From Deltaproteobacteria bacterium (GTDB lineage: Bacteria; Myxococcota_C; UBA6777), in contig PCBK01000027.1 in the NCBI GenBank assembly GCA_002731275.1, positions 28,536-92,535 of the forward strand: a stretch of 64,000 nt of DNA, written 5' to 3'. This document shows, piece by piece, positions 1-8,404 of this stretch (its first letter is position 1; each line of letters begins with the position of its first letter). A program made the position numbers and the translations under genes. Below the pieces are notes generated by a model that did no database searches, was not told the DNA's origin, and saw only the letters and a program-made list of their open reading frames with translations.

Positions 1-641
1 TGGTTTGAGGTCGAGTACACACACTTGCCTGCTTTACATACACCAGGAGAGTAATGATTCTTAAGTGTTTTACTGTCTGTGCAAGTTGGCGCGGGAGGTG
101 TTTGGCAGGTGATACCGATACAAGGATCAGGCAAGCACGCGCCATCTTTGCAGCCGTGTGGACAGGGATCGTCGAATGTCTTGTACTCACAGACCTTGTC
201 TTTACACGTCCCTGGAAGGGCAAAGCGTCGCAGTGTCATATTGTTGAGACATTTGGCTTTGTCTGGTGTGTCACATTTGGCGCTGGCGCAAAAGTCGTCC
301 TTTGCGTAACACTGTCCATTTCGACATAGCCCCGGACATTTGGAGTCTGTAAAGGGATATTCACATTGTCCTTTGGCCTCATGGCATGAACCCTTTGTGT
401 CGTAGACTCTGAGGGTCTGTGCGTCGAGGCAAAAAGAGGGCAGCCCAATGGAACACTCTTCATCCGAACAATTGCCGGAGTGTTCGCCTCCATCTACGAT
501 CACAAAGCCGTCCACAAAGGTCTTCTCTTTGTTCGTCTCTGTGCCTGACGTGGATGGATTCGTACATCCCGACTGGACCGATAGATACACAAAACAGAGT
601 GCGCAAACACAATACAATGCAATCAAACGCCTGAAAACCAT
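1..641 (-). CDS. Cysteine-rich surface lipoprotein, C-terminus beyond window
   Basis: The minus strand is open from an ATG at 641 to base 1 (213 codons), so the 3' end lies outside the window. The N-terminus has a basic residue pair, a hydrophobic stretch and a lipobox (SVQSGC, Cys26), so it should be a lipidated, exported protein. After a Ser/Thr-rich spacer the chain carries many cysteines in loosely repeated C-x(5-10)-C units, for example around SKCPGLCRNGQCYAK and FDDPCPHGCKDGACLPD. No catalytic motif is seen. It recalls the two other Cys-rich exported proteins of this window (10159-13737 and 61637-64000). The gene is divergent from the ketosynthase operon across about 250 bases. Function unknown; a surface or adhesive role is inference. 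Confidence 0.75.
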   Translation of the reverse strand, partial: MVFRRLIALYCVCALCFVYLSVQSGCTNPSTSGTETNKEKTFVDGFVIVDGGEHSGNCSDEECSIGLPSFCLDAQTLRVYDTKGSCHEAKGQCEYPFTDSKCPGLCRNGQCYAKDDFCASAKCDTPDKAKCLNNMTLRRFALPGTCKDKVCEYKTFDDPCPHGCKDGACLPDPCIGITCQTPPAPTCTDSKTLKNHYSPGVCKAGKCVYSTSN

Positions 642-891
642 ATCTTCTCACCTCGTTGAAATGCTTTTGTCGCCAATGATGAACTGCGCTTATTGTTTTC
701 CATGTGGAGTCCGTCAGTCAACTGTTTTGTCTGAACAAAATCGCTCCTTTGTGTGTTCTTTCTTACGCCTCCCGAGGTGGGACATCTTTCCTCACCTGTC
801 CTTCTGAGATGGGATGATGTTTTCTGTGACATGTAGGGGAGAGGACTGTATACTCCACAGACATGTTGATTTGACAAGTTTGAGGTGAGTT

Positions 892-3294
892 ATGAGTGAG
901 GAGAGTACACTGAACTGTTCCAGTGAAGATGTCGTTGTGGTGACGGGGATGGGTGTGTATTCACCGATCGGGAACACTCTGGAGACGTTTTGGGATGCCC
1001 TTGCTGCCGGACGAGATGGGTTTCGAGAGGTCACACAGTTCGACACGAGTATGTTCTCTACACATATTGCTGGAACCGTCGAGGGGACATGGCGTTCAAT
1101 GCCAGAGATGTCGTCTTGGAAAGAAGAAGATGACTGTGTTGGGTACGGTTTGTACGCAGCTTTACAAGCCAGACAACATGCGAGGATTGTTGAAGGAGCG
1201 CTCCCTCGACATCGTCAGGCGTTGGTTGTGGGGACGAGTATGGGGAGTCATCAGACCAAAGATCGGGCTCGCCAAATCTTCGATGAAGACACAGAGCAAA
1301 GTGTGCAATGGTTTGATGAGGGGCGTTTTGGTGTTGAGACCGCACATATCGCGAGGGGATTGGGGGTTGAAGGAGTCTGTCTGACATTGAGCACGGCCTG
1401 TACATCTTCTGCACATGCGATCGGGGTGGGGCGGATGTTGTTACAGATGGATGTCGCTGACGTCGTGTATGTCGTTGGTGTCGATCCTATCGCGCGGGAA
1501 GCGTTCGCAGGATTTTTTACGTTAGGTGTCATGAGTCCCCAACCCTGTGCGCCTTTTGGGGCACCTGAAGGTATGTCTATGGGCGAAGGAGCCGGTGCGA
1601 TCGTGCTCGAACGTTCAACACATGCTACGCAGAGAGATGTCCGGTGTGTGACTGCGTTGCGAGGGATAGGGTTGTCTTGTGATGGTTTTCATCCCACTAC
1701 ACCGGAGCCTTCTGGAAAAGGTATCGCGCGGGCGATCGAGTCAGCGTTATCAGATGGGGGACTTTCACCCGAAGATATTGGATACTACAACGCCCACGGG
1801 ACAGGGACGTTGGCAAATGACGCCGCAGAGTGGAAAGGTGTTCAGCGTGTGTTTGGCCCTCACGCTGCTTCTCTGCCTGTCAGCTCGACAAAGAGTTACC
1901 TGGGCCATACACAGGGCGCTGCGGGGATTCTGGAGTTGATCGCGACGCTGCTTGCGCTTCAGCACCAAGTCGTTCTGCCAACACTCCACCTGCAGCAGCC
2001 TCGAAAACATATCCCCGATGACCCTGTCGCCGAGACACAGCCACGTGCTCACTCCTATGAGAATGCGGTCTGTCATAGCTCTGCGTTTGGTGGACTCAAT
2101 GCGACCGTTGTGGTCGGGCAAAAAGACGAGCAGACCACATCACACAAACAAGAAGACGTCGAGGTTTTAGGTGTCGGATGTATTGGGGCACATGGCTTTG
2201 GGAGTGTCACGGAGGCGCTACAAGATGGGGCGATGTATCTCACTGATGCAGGGGAGACACGTCTCTTTGACAAACACAAAGGACCGGCTGGCTTTGTCTC
2301 GTGTGATGTTCCAAGGTCGTTCGTAAAGAGAGTTGATCTGAATAGTATGGACCCGATCTCTCGGTATCTTACTGTCGCGGTCGCGTCCACATTAAAGGAT
2401 GCACAGGTCAGGTTACGTGGTGATAAACGAGAGCGTGTCGGGATGTTTGTTGGGACGTCCCGTAATCCTGCAGAGAGCAGCAAAAAGTTTTTTGATACCG
2501 CGACACAAAGAGGTTGGGATCGCGCGCCTTCTCACGATTTTGCCAGGAATGTCCTCAACGCACCTGCTGGCGTGGCCTCTCTCGCACATGGATTACGTGG
2601 CGCAGCGATGACGTTTGCAGGGCGACACAGTGGCTTCTTTTCTACCATCTGTGCGTATCACTGGCTTCGCTCTCGGGAGGATACAGATATGCTCCTCGCT
2701 GGTGGTTGTGACGAACTTGGAGAAGATGAACTTGTGGCGTATGCACAACACTGTCGTCCAGTATCCCAGATACAAGGTTCAGGTTCCTGGACTTTTGAAG
2801 AGGGTGGAGCGCCACATCCATTAGGCGAGGGAGCTGCACTTGTTCTCCTTGGGAAGGCCGAAACGGATGCGGCGAAGCAGAGCGATGTGCGTATCTCGAT
2901 TGTTGGTACAGCGCTTGCTGGTCAAGGAAGGCTACTGGATGTCATACGCACTTTGTCTTATGAGAAGTCTACAATGCCCTGGGATGCGATATTCGTGGCA
3001 GAGTCGAGGAAAGATGGCAGCTCCAAGCGCCTTCGAGAGGCGATGATGACATCATTTGGTGCGGAGGCATCTTCTGTCCCTATTTGGGATCCTGTGCCAC
3101 GACTTGGTTTTGCTGCCGCGACCTCTTCAAGTCTTGCACTTGTTGCGGCTGTGGAGTCGATGAAGACGAATCGACATGAGCTTTTGTGGGGAGGTGCAAA
3201 AGATGGTGCCCCTCCCAAAAGTGTGTGTGTCTTTGTCGATGATATGTATCATGGTTGTGGAGCGATTTGGCTCCGTGTGAAAGAGAGCCGATAA
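892..3294 (+). CDS. Beta-ketoacyl synthase fused to a Cys-less KS (CLF-like) half
   Basis: First gene of the chain-elongation operon, 800 residues, about twice a normal KS. The N-terminal half is a complete FabF-type condensing enzyme: VVVTGMGVYSPIG start, nucleophile Cys170 in STACTSS, His302 in NAHGTGT and His339 in LGHTQGAAG. The C-terminal half (from about residue 425) keeps KS scaffold features such as VGMFVGTSRNP, DMLLAGGCDEL and PLGEGAALVLLGK. At the nucleophile position, however, it reads GRHSGFFST, with no aligned Cys. This is the arrangement of type II PKS KS and chain-length-factor pairs, here in one polypeptide. It should elongate ACP-bound chains with the downstream ACP, AT, KR and DH. 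ATG at 892 follows a GAGGTGAGTT ribosome-binding site. Confidence 0.88.
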   Translation: MSEESTLNCSSEDVVVVTGMGVYSPIGNTLETFWDALAAGRDGFREVTQFDTSMFSTHIAGTVEGTWRSMPEMSSWKEEDDCVGYGLYAALQARQHARIVEGALPRHRQALVVGTSMGSHQTKDRARQIFDEDTEQSVQWFDEGRFGVETAHIARGLGVEGVCLTLSTACTSSAHAIGVGRMLLQMDVADVVYVVGVDPIAREAFAGFFTLGVMSPQPCAPFGAPEGMSMGEGAGAIVLERSTHATQRDVRCVTALRGIGLSCDGFHPTTPEPSGKGIARAIESALSDGGLSPEDIGYYNAHGTGTLANDAAEWKGVQRVFGPHAASLPVSSTKSYLGHTQGAAGILELIATLLALQHQVVLPTLHLQQPRKHIPDDPVAETQPRAHSYENAVCHSSAFGGLNATVVVGQKDEQTTSHKQEDVEVLGVGCIGAHGFGSVTEALQDGAMYLTDAGETRLFDKHKGPAGFVSCDVPRSFVKRVDLNSMDPISRYLTVAVASTLKDAQVRLRGDKRERVGMFVGTSRNPAESSKKFFDTATQRGWDRAPSHDFARNVLNAPAGVASLAHGLRGAAMTFAGRHSGFFSTICAYHWLRSREDTDMLLAGGCDELGEDELVAYAQHCRPVSQIQGSGSWTFEEGGAPHPLGEGAALVLLGKAETDAAKQSDVRISIVGTALAGQGRLLDVIRTLSYEKSTMPWDAIFVAESRKDGSSKRLREAMMTSFGAEASSVPIWDPVPRLGFAAATSSSLALVAAVESMKTNRHELLWGGAKDGAPPKSVCVFVDDMYHGCGAIWLRVKESR

Positions 3295-3323
3295 TAGCCT
3301 TATTGGCGAAATGGAGAGACGTG

Positions 3324-4214
3324 ATGGATCGACGAAAATTTCTTGGTAAGTCAGCGGGTGTCCTTACGGCGACAACAGTCGGCAGTCAGTTGGCGGCCTG
3401 TAATCATGCGCCTCGTGCCGATCAAAAACCTTGGGATGTGCATATCTTTTTGCAAAGATTGAAGATGCTCGACGACCAGATCACCCAAAAGATATCCTTT
3501 TTCAAGGGGGACGATCTCAAGACTCGACAACGTGAAGCGCTGTTTCGTCAATCTCTCTCGACGTTGTTGTTTGTCGGTTCATTGCACGACCTCTCCGAAT
3601 CATCGCGTCGCCACCCTGAGGTGCAAAATCGTCTGAAGGCCGCGATGTCCACGTTTGATGACACGATGTTTCGGACCATGACCTTTTTGGAAAACACGAC
3701 CAAAGAGGAGCGCAAGTGTGTCCAGACGACGTTGCGAGAGAAGAAGGCAGTCGCGAAGGCCTTCAAGGGTCACTTCATGAAAAGGGGGATCGAGATGGGG
3801 ATCCCGACAACGCGCCTTGTCCACCTCAACAAGATCCTCGATCAAACGATGTGGCAAATGGGCAAACAAAACCCCTCGTTGTTGATCGATCCCTACATCA
3901 AGAGAGGTGATCGACTCGCGAGAAAGGCCGGCGTCACACCCAAAATGCGACGAGCCAAAGGTGTGATGACGACGACTGTTTCAAGTGCGTTGCAGCCTGT
4001 TGGAGCGGACTGGAGAGACGAGGATAAGCCACCCCGTCGAGGGGTCACTGCTGGTGCGATTATTTTGGGGATTGGTGCGACCGCGACTGCTGTGGGGATC
4101 ACCGCTGGGGCTATTGGAGGAGGTGATGCGTTTATCTTAGGTGGGCTCTTTGGTTGGACCCCTGGCGCGGTCCTGATCGTCGTTGGGTTGATCTTGCTCG
4201 CATTGGGAAATTGA
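3324..4214 (+). CDS. Tat-exported lipoprotein of unknown function
   Basis: An upstream start at 3255 is possible, but the ATG at 3324 gives a clean signal sequence: MDRRKFLGKSAGVL has a twin-arginine RRKFLGK motif, followed by LAAC as lipobox. The 296-residue product should therefore be exported folded and lipidated. The mature part is helical and basic with no motif I recognise. The last 55 residues are Gly/Ala/Ile/Val-rich with two likely membrane segments (GAIILGIGATATAVGITAGA and GAVLIVVGLILLALG). It sits 29 bases after the KS gene and 75 bases before the ACP gene in the same direction. An envelope protein among cytoplasmic acyl-chain enzymes suggests a role in handling or anchoring the product, but this is inference. 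Confidence 0.72.
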   Translation: MDRRKFLGKSAGVLTATTVGSQLAACNHAPRADQKPWDVHIFLQRLKMLDDQITQKISFFKGDDLKTRQREALFRQSLSTLLFVGSLHDLSESSRRHPEVQNRLKAAMSTFDDTMFRTMTFLENTTKEERKCVQTTLREKKAVAKAFKGHFMKRGIEMGIPTTRLVHLNKILDQTMWQMGKQNPSLLIDPYIKRGDRLARKAGVTPKMRRAKGVMTTTVSSALQPVGADWRDEDKPPRRGVTAGAIILGIGATATAVGITAGAIGGGDAFILGGLFGWTPGAVLIVVGLILLALGN

Positions 4215-4289
4215 GGTTCTTCTTTCCACCCGACGCTACATTGATGTATCCTCCCTCCACATCTTCTTCTCTTTCTGTGAGGTTTGCGA

Positions 4290-4688
4290 ATGACCACCCC
4301 CATGCGCCAAAAGGCTATCGAGCGCCAAAAGATCATCGACGATCTTCGGCAGCTTCTCGTTGACAATCTCTACCTTCAACTCGCACCGCAGGATATCGAT
4401 CCAGATACCACTCTCTTTGGCTCTGGGCTTGGACTTGACTCTGTCGATGCGATCGAGCTGATCGTCTCTGTGGAGTCCCGTTTTCAGGTACGCTTCTCCA
4501 AACAGCCCGAGGTCCAAGAGGTCAACCCAAAAGGGTTTGGTACACTCTCTGAAGCGATCCACTCCGACGAACAGATCGAAACAAAAGAGGCCCGGCAGGT
4601 CGAACAAAACTTGCGCATCCACCTGCGTAACTTGAACGCACTGACGGACTTAATTTTGTTTGTTCGACGTACACAGACGGAGGCTTGA
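4290..4688 (+). CDS. Acyl carrier protein
   Basis: This 132-residue protein contains a phosphopantetheine site, GLGLDSVDAIEL, with Ser51 as the expected attachment residue, preceded by an acidic helix and D-P-D-T-TLFGSGLG typical of ACPs. It is longer than the usual 75-90 residue ACP; the extra C-terminal 45 residues (from about residue 85) are charged and helical and may be a docking segment. ATG at 4290 is preferred over the in-frame TTG at 4284 because of the TGAGG upstream. One base separates its TGA from the ATG of the GcvT-like gene, so the two are probably translationally coupled. It should carry the chain built by the adjacent KS, AT, KR and DH enzymes. Confidence 0.88.
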   Translation: MTTPMRQKAIERQKIIDDLRQLLVDNLYLQLAPQDIDPDTTLFGSGLGLDSVDAIELIVSVESRFQVRFSKQPEVQEVNPKGFGTLSEAIHSDEQIETKEARQVEQNLRIHLRNLNALTDLILFVRRTQTEA

Positions 4689-4689
4689 G

Positions 4690-5883
4690 ATGACCTGGAA
4701 TGCACACTTTTCACAAACAGCTTCTGAGTGGGTGAATGTCGATGGGGTCGAGTTGCCAGCTTCTTTTTCGGAGCTGTCAGAGGAGGTCCACGCGATCCGC
4801 AATCGCGTCGCGGTCAGTGATCGTTCTTTTGTCTGTATGTTGCGGATACAGGGAGAAGATGCGTATGACTTTCTGGACGAGCTGTGTCCTTGCGATATGT
4901 ACCTTCGCGATGGAGAGATCCGCCACACGTTGTTGCTCTCCGAGGAAGGGAGAACGCTGCTCGAATTGTATATCGCCAACGATGATGACGAGTATATCTG
5001 GTTGTCCGAAGGGATGCCGGTGGCAGATGTGCTCGCTCACCTGCAATCCTATATCAAAGAAGACATGGATGTCGAGCTGGTCGACCTGAACGAGACACAC
5101 CAGCTCATCGCAGTGTACGGTCCTTTTGCGTGGGAGTTGATGGCGGAGCTTGAGGGTCCACAGATCATTGGATTTCCGTACTCGACCTTTTACCACAGCG
5201 AAGAGTCTGAGTTGACGCTCTTTCGTCTCGGAAAGACCGGGGAGTTTGGCTACGACCTGCTCGTCCCCGTTGGAGCTGCACAGGCGCTTTGGGACAAGCT
5301 CCTTGAGGTCGGGAAGGTGTTCGACTGTGTACCCGTTGGGTTTCGGGCATTAGAGTACTGTGCGATGGAGAATTTTTTCTTCGACATCAGACATGAAGGT
5401 CGAGAACCTGTGACCCCACTTGAGCTGCAGCTACAATGGCGCGTGTCCTACGAAAAGGACTATCCTGGCTCAGCTGCGCTCAAAGACCTTCGTGAGAAGG
5501 GAATCGCTCGACGTGTGACGTTGATCGAGAGTGAGGCGTCTTTCTATCCTGAAGATCTGCTCTTTGACGAAGGGACGCTCGTCGGAGAGGTGATTCGTTC
5601 GATGTATTCGCATACATTGGGGACATACATTGGTCTGGCGTTGATCGACGTCGCGTGTGCCCACAGTGGTCTGTTGTTTCGTTTGTGGTCGGATACAGGT
5701 TTTGGTGAGTATTGTTGGAGTTGTTCGGCACCATTTGTCGACAATGTGAGCTTGTTTGTGAACGTGCAAAAGCACTCCTACCGCGATCCAGAAGCCGTCG
5801 AAGCGAGTCGGGTGAGAGCGTCACTTGAGCGTCAAAGAAAGGTCGAGGAGCGGGTGCGTTTGTTGGAGTCTATCGATGGGTGA
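4690..5883 (+). CDS. GcvT-like (aminomethyltransferase/YgfZ superfamily) protein
   Basis: The 397-residue product resembles glycine-cleavage T protein and related folate-binding proteins in length and layout. The N-terminal part has VAVSDRSFVCMLRIQGEDAYDFL, matching the family's D-x-S-x(n)-G-x-DA-x-x-FL start. A middle FRLGKTGEFGYDLLVP corresponds to the T-protein GE-x-G-[YF] motif, and VPVGFRALEYCAMENFFF to the G-x-x-A-x-x-x-x-R-x-E segment, although the usual R-x-E is altered. A C-terminal barrel-like region follows. No other glycine-cleavage genes are nearby; it is locked between the ACP and ketoreductase genes, with 8 bases of overlap to the latter. A one-carbon or tailoring reaction on the ACP-bound product, or a non-catalytic binding role, are the likely options. 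Confidence 0.75.
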   Translation: MTWNAHFSQTASEWVNVDGVELPASFSELSEEVHAIRNRVAVSDRSFVCMLRIQGEDAYDFLDELCPCDMYLRDGEIRHTLLLSEEGRTLLELYIANDDDEYIWLSEGMPVADVLAHLQSYIKEDMDVELVDLNETHQLIAVYGPFAWELMAELEGPQIIGFPYSTFYHSEESELTLFRLGKTGEFGYDLLVPVGAAQALWDKLLEVGKVFDCVPVGFRALEYCAMENFFFDIRHEGREPVTPLELQLQWRVSYEKDYPGSAALKDLREKGIARRVTLIESEASFYPEDLLFDEGTLVGEVIRSMYSHTLGTYIGLALIDVACAHSGLLFRLWSDTGFGEYCWSCSAPFVDNVSLFVNVQKHSYRDPEAVEASRVRASLERQRKVEERVRLLESIDG

Positions 5884-6634
5884 TATCCCCGGACGTTTAG
5901 TAGGGAAGAACGCTGTGGTCACTGGTGCCTCCCGTGGGCTAGGGCGAGCGATCGCGCTGGCATTTGCCAAAGAAGGGGCGTTTGTCTTTGTCCACTATCA
6001 ACAACGCGAGGATAAGGCTGAAGAGACACTTCGGGAGATCGAAGCTGCTGGCGGAAAAGGTGCCCTGTTTGGGGTGGATATTCGCGATGGACGAGCTGTT
6101 CAGGTCGCGTTTGCCCAACTCTTAGAGCAAGTCGAACATGTCGATATCCTCGTCAACAACGCAGGTATCTGCCGAGACCAATTCTTTTTGATGATGGAGG
6201 ATGAGGATTGGTTTGATGTGCTCGATACAAATATTCACGGGATGTACCACTGCTGCAAAGCTGTATCTCGTTCGATGCTAGCGCGTCGTCAGGGCGTCAT
6301 CTTGCAAGTCGCGTCGATCGCAGGCACACATGCATCACCGGGGCAGAGCAATTACGCGGCGTCCAAGGGGGCTGTCATTGGCTTTACGAAGACACTCGCG
6401 GCGGAGCTTGCGCCGAAAGGTATTCGTGTCAACACACTCGTGCCTGGGTTGATCAATACGGGGATGGCGGCGCGGATGAACCACCGCATTGCCCGCCAAA
6501 AGAAGGATATGATCCCATTGAAGCGTTTTGGTGAGGCCGACGAGGTCGCGAAGGCTGCGGTCTTTTTGGCCTCTGATGAGGCGAGTTATATCGTCGGTAC
6601 GACGTTGGTCGTCGATGGTGGATTGTCCCTATGA
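5876..6634 (+). CDS. FabG-type 3-oxoacyl-ACP reductase (SDR)
   Basis: A 252-residue short-chain dehydrogenase with the NADP-binding TGASRGLG motif near the N-terminus, NNAG (ILVNNAGICRDQF), and a catalytic Tyr160-x3-Lys164 (YAASK), with a Ser in the VASIAG strand. The C-terminal GTTLVVDGGLSL is typical of FabG. It should reduce the 3-keto group formed by the KS to a hydroxyl. The ATG at 5876 overlaps the stop of the GcvT-like gene, and its own TGA overlaps the next ATG (ATGA at 6631-6634), so it is embedded in a coupled operon. This is probably a pathway-specific paralogue of the housekeeping FabG. Confidence 0.92.
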   Translation: MGDIPGRLVGKNAVVTGASRGLGRAIALAFAKEGAFVFVHYQQREDKAEETLREIEAAGGKGALFGVDIRDGRAVQVAFAQLLEQVEHVDILVNNAGICRDQFFLMMEDEDWFDVLDTNIHGMYHCCKAVSRSMLARRQGVILQVASIAGTHASPGQSNYAASKGAVIGFTKTLAAELAPKGIRVNTLVPGLINTGMAARMNHRIARQKKDMIPLKRFGEADEVAKAAVFLASDEASYIVGTTLVVDGGLSL

Positions 6635-7560
6635 AGACGAGGCGTGTTGTGCTCGCCTTCCCTGGACAGGGGACAGAGACACCTGGAATGGGTGTCGCAT
6701 TGACGCAGCAATTCACGGGGATCAAGGAGCTTTTTTTGCAGGCTTCGACGCTCCTTGGAGACGATCTTTTGCGACTGCTCAAACGCGGTGGTCGTCGCTT
6801 TGAACAGACAAGCGTGATCCAGCTTGCGTTGACGGCGTTGGGGCTGGGGATTCTTCGAGAGCTTCGGAGAGAAGGCGTTGTCTATACCCATACGATTGGA
6901 CACTCATTGGGAGAATTAGGTGCGCTTCATGCTGCCGGACTCTTTGAGGAAGAGGGGCTGTTGCAGTTGGCCCACACTAGAGGGCGTTTGATGGAGGAGG
7001 AGGCTCTTCGTCACGTCGGAGGTATGGTCGTTCTCAGAGATATGGACCCCGAACAATGCCAATCACTGTGTACATGTGCTCGTGAGTACGGTGTGGTTGG
7101 CGTGGCCGCGCAGCATGGACCTTCTCTTTGGACGCTCTCAGGTGAAGAGGCTGCGATCACCTTTATATTGCGACATGCTCACGCGACAAAACTCCGGACC
7201 TCTGGGGCGTGGCACTCTGTTCTTATGGATGGTGCTGTTGTTCCTTTCGCAGAGGCTGTGAGGGGACGTCTTTGTGGTGGTTGGAAGGCCTCCTGGATTG
7301 CCAATCATACAGGGTGTATTGAGGATGATGTGGACGCTGTTCCGCAGTTCCTCTCGACACAGCTCGTCCACCGGATTGAGTGGTTGACGTCGATGAAGAC
7401 TCTCTCAGCGCTCGCACCGACGGATATTGTGTGTTGTGGGCCAGGTAAGACATTGAAGGGGCTGATTCGCCCATTTGTACGGAAAGATGTGGTCTTTCAT
7501 ATGACCGAACATCCTTCTCTTTTGCGACAGACACTACGGGAGTTGTCCGCTGATGAGTAA
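6631..7560 (+). CDS. FabD-type acyl (malonyl-CoA:ACP) transferase
   Basis: A 309-residue acyltransferase of the FabD/AT family: FPGQGTETPGMG near the start, the nucleophile motif GHSLGE with Ser92, and a C-terminal CCGPGKTLKGL that matches the family's G-P-G-x-x-L segment. It should load malonyl units from CoA onto the operon's ACP. Its start overlaps the ketoreductase stop by four bases and its stop overlaps the next start by eight, so it is part of the same coupled unit. Substrate choice cannot be read with confidence from the sequence. Malonyl is assumed because no other extender-unit gene is present. Confidence 0.9.
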   Translation: MKTRRVVLAFPGQGTETPGMGVALTQQFTGIKELFLQASTLLGDDLLRLLKRGGRRFEQTSVIQLALTALGLGILRELRREGVVYTHTIGHSLGELGALHAAGLFEEEGLLQLAHTRGRLMEEEALRHVGGMVVLRDMDPEQCQSLCTCAREYGVVGVAAQHGPSLWTLSGEEAAITFILRHAHATKLRTSGAWHSVLMDGAVVPFAEAVRGRLCGGWKASWIANHTGCIEDDVDAVPQFLSTQLVHRIEWLTSMKTLSALAPTDIVCCGPGKTLKGLIRPFVRKDVVFHMTEHPSLLRQTLRELSADE

Positions 7561-8185
7561 GAAGAAGCACACCTACACGTTGTCTTTGGGGCCTGAGATT
7601 GTGAAGTTCTTTTTGCCGCACAGGCAGCCTTTTTTGATGGTCGACCGGATCGAGTCCTACACGAGAAAACCGATCCCTTCGATGGAGTGTACACGCCAAC
7701 TCTCGATTAATGAACCTGTGTTTGCAGGGCACTTTCCACAAGTCTCGATTTTTCCGGGTGCCTACATCCTCGAAGGTTTATGTCAGACGTGTCAATTGCT
7801 CTGTACGTTTATATTGTACGAAGAGGCGTTTGATGAGCACGGTGTCCCAAAGGATACGTTCTTGGACGCTTTAAAGAATGTGGAGATGGGGTATCGTTTT
7901 GAGCCTGGGTTCCAGGCTGACGCTGCGCAGCAATTTTTTGAGGCCATTGAAGAGAAGGGGACACCGAAGTTGGGCGTGACAGCGAGTACACAGATGAAGT
8001 TCATCCATCCTGTATTTGCCGGAGAGACATTGCGTTTGCGTGCGCGTTTTCAGAGGAAGGTGGATCAGCTGTGGAGGTATGAGGTGGAGGCGGAGTCAAA
8101 CAACCGCATCGTCTCAAAGGGTGTTGTGACCGCTGCGATCATGGAGCAACCGCTGTTGGATATTCTTTCGAGGAACAAAACCTGA
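7553..8185 (+). CDS. FabZ-like 3-hydroxyacyl-ACP dehydratase (hotdog fold)
   Basis: The 210-residue protein opens with the FabZ signature FFLPHRQPFLMVDRIESY, followed by AGHFPQVSIFPGAYILEG, which provides His60 and Glu74 in the canonical H-F-P...P-G-x4-E spacing. The family is usually about 150 residues; the excess is an insertion of roughly 40 residues after the catalytic helix (EEAFDEHGVPKDTFLDALK and following). It should dehydrate the 3-hydroxyacyl intermediate. It is the last gene of the operon and no enoyl reductase follows, so double bonds may be retained in the product. A 219-base gap with a possible change of transcription unit precedes selO. Confidence 0.88.
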   Translation: MSKKKHTYTLSLGPEIVKFFLPHRQPFLMVDRIESYTRKPIPSMECTRQLSINEPVFAGHFPQVSIFPGAYILEGLCQTCQLLCTFILYEEAFDEHGVPKDTFLDALKNVEMGYRFEPGFQADAAQQFFEAIEEKGTPKLGVTASTQMKFIHPVFAGETLRLRARFQRKVDQLWRYEVEAESNNRIVSKGVVTAAIMEQPLLDILSRNKT

Positions 8186-8404
8186 GAGGACGTTTGATGT
8201 GCATTCCGTTCTCCTCGTAAGACCCAATGTGGGGAGGATGTGTGTTTGAGCTTTTGTGAGGGGGGAGGAGGTCGTAGATGATATGTTTTTGGCGAACATC
8301 TGCTCTTGACGGACCCCCTAAGAAGCACTAGCCTTACGTGGCAAAAGCAACCTGTAGATTTCTGTCCCTCTGAGGCCACCGGCCCAACCCCAAAACGAGA
8401 TACA

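Noticed and set aside
953..1384. Frames within the ketosynthase and other genes on either strand
   Set aside because: They overlap clear coding genes and carry no recognisable domain or supported start.
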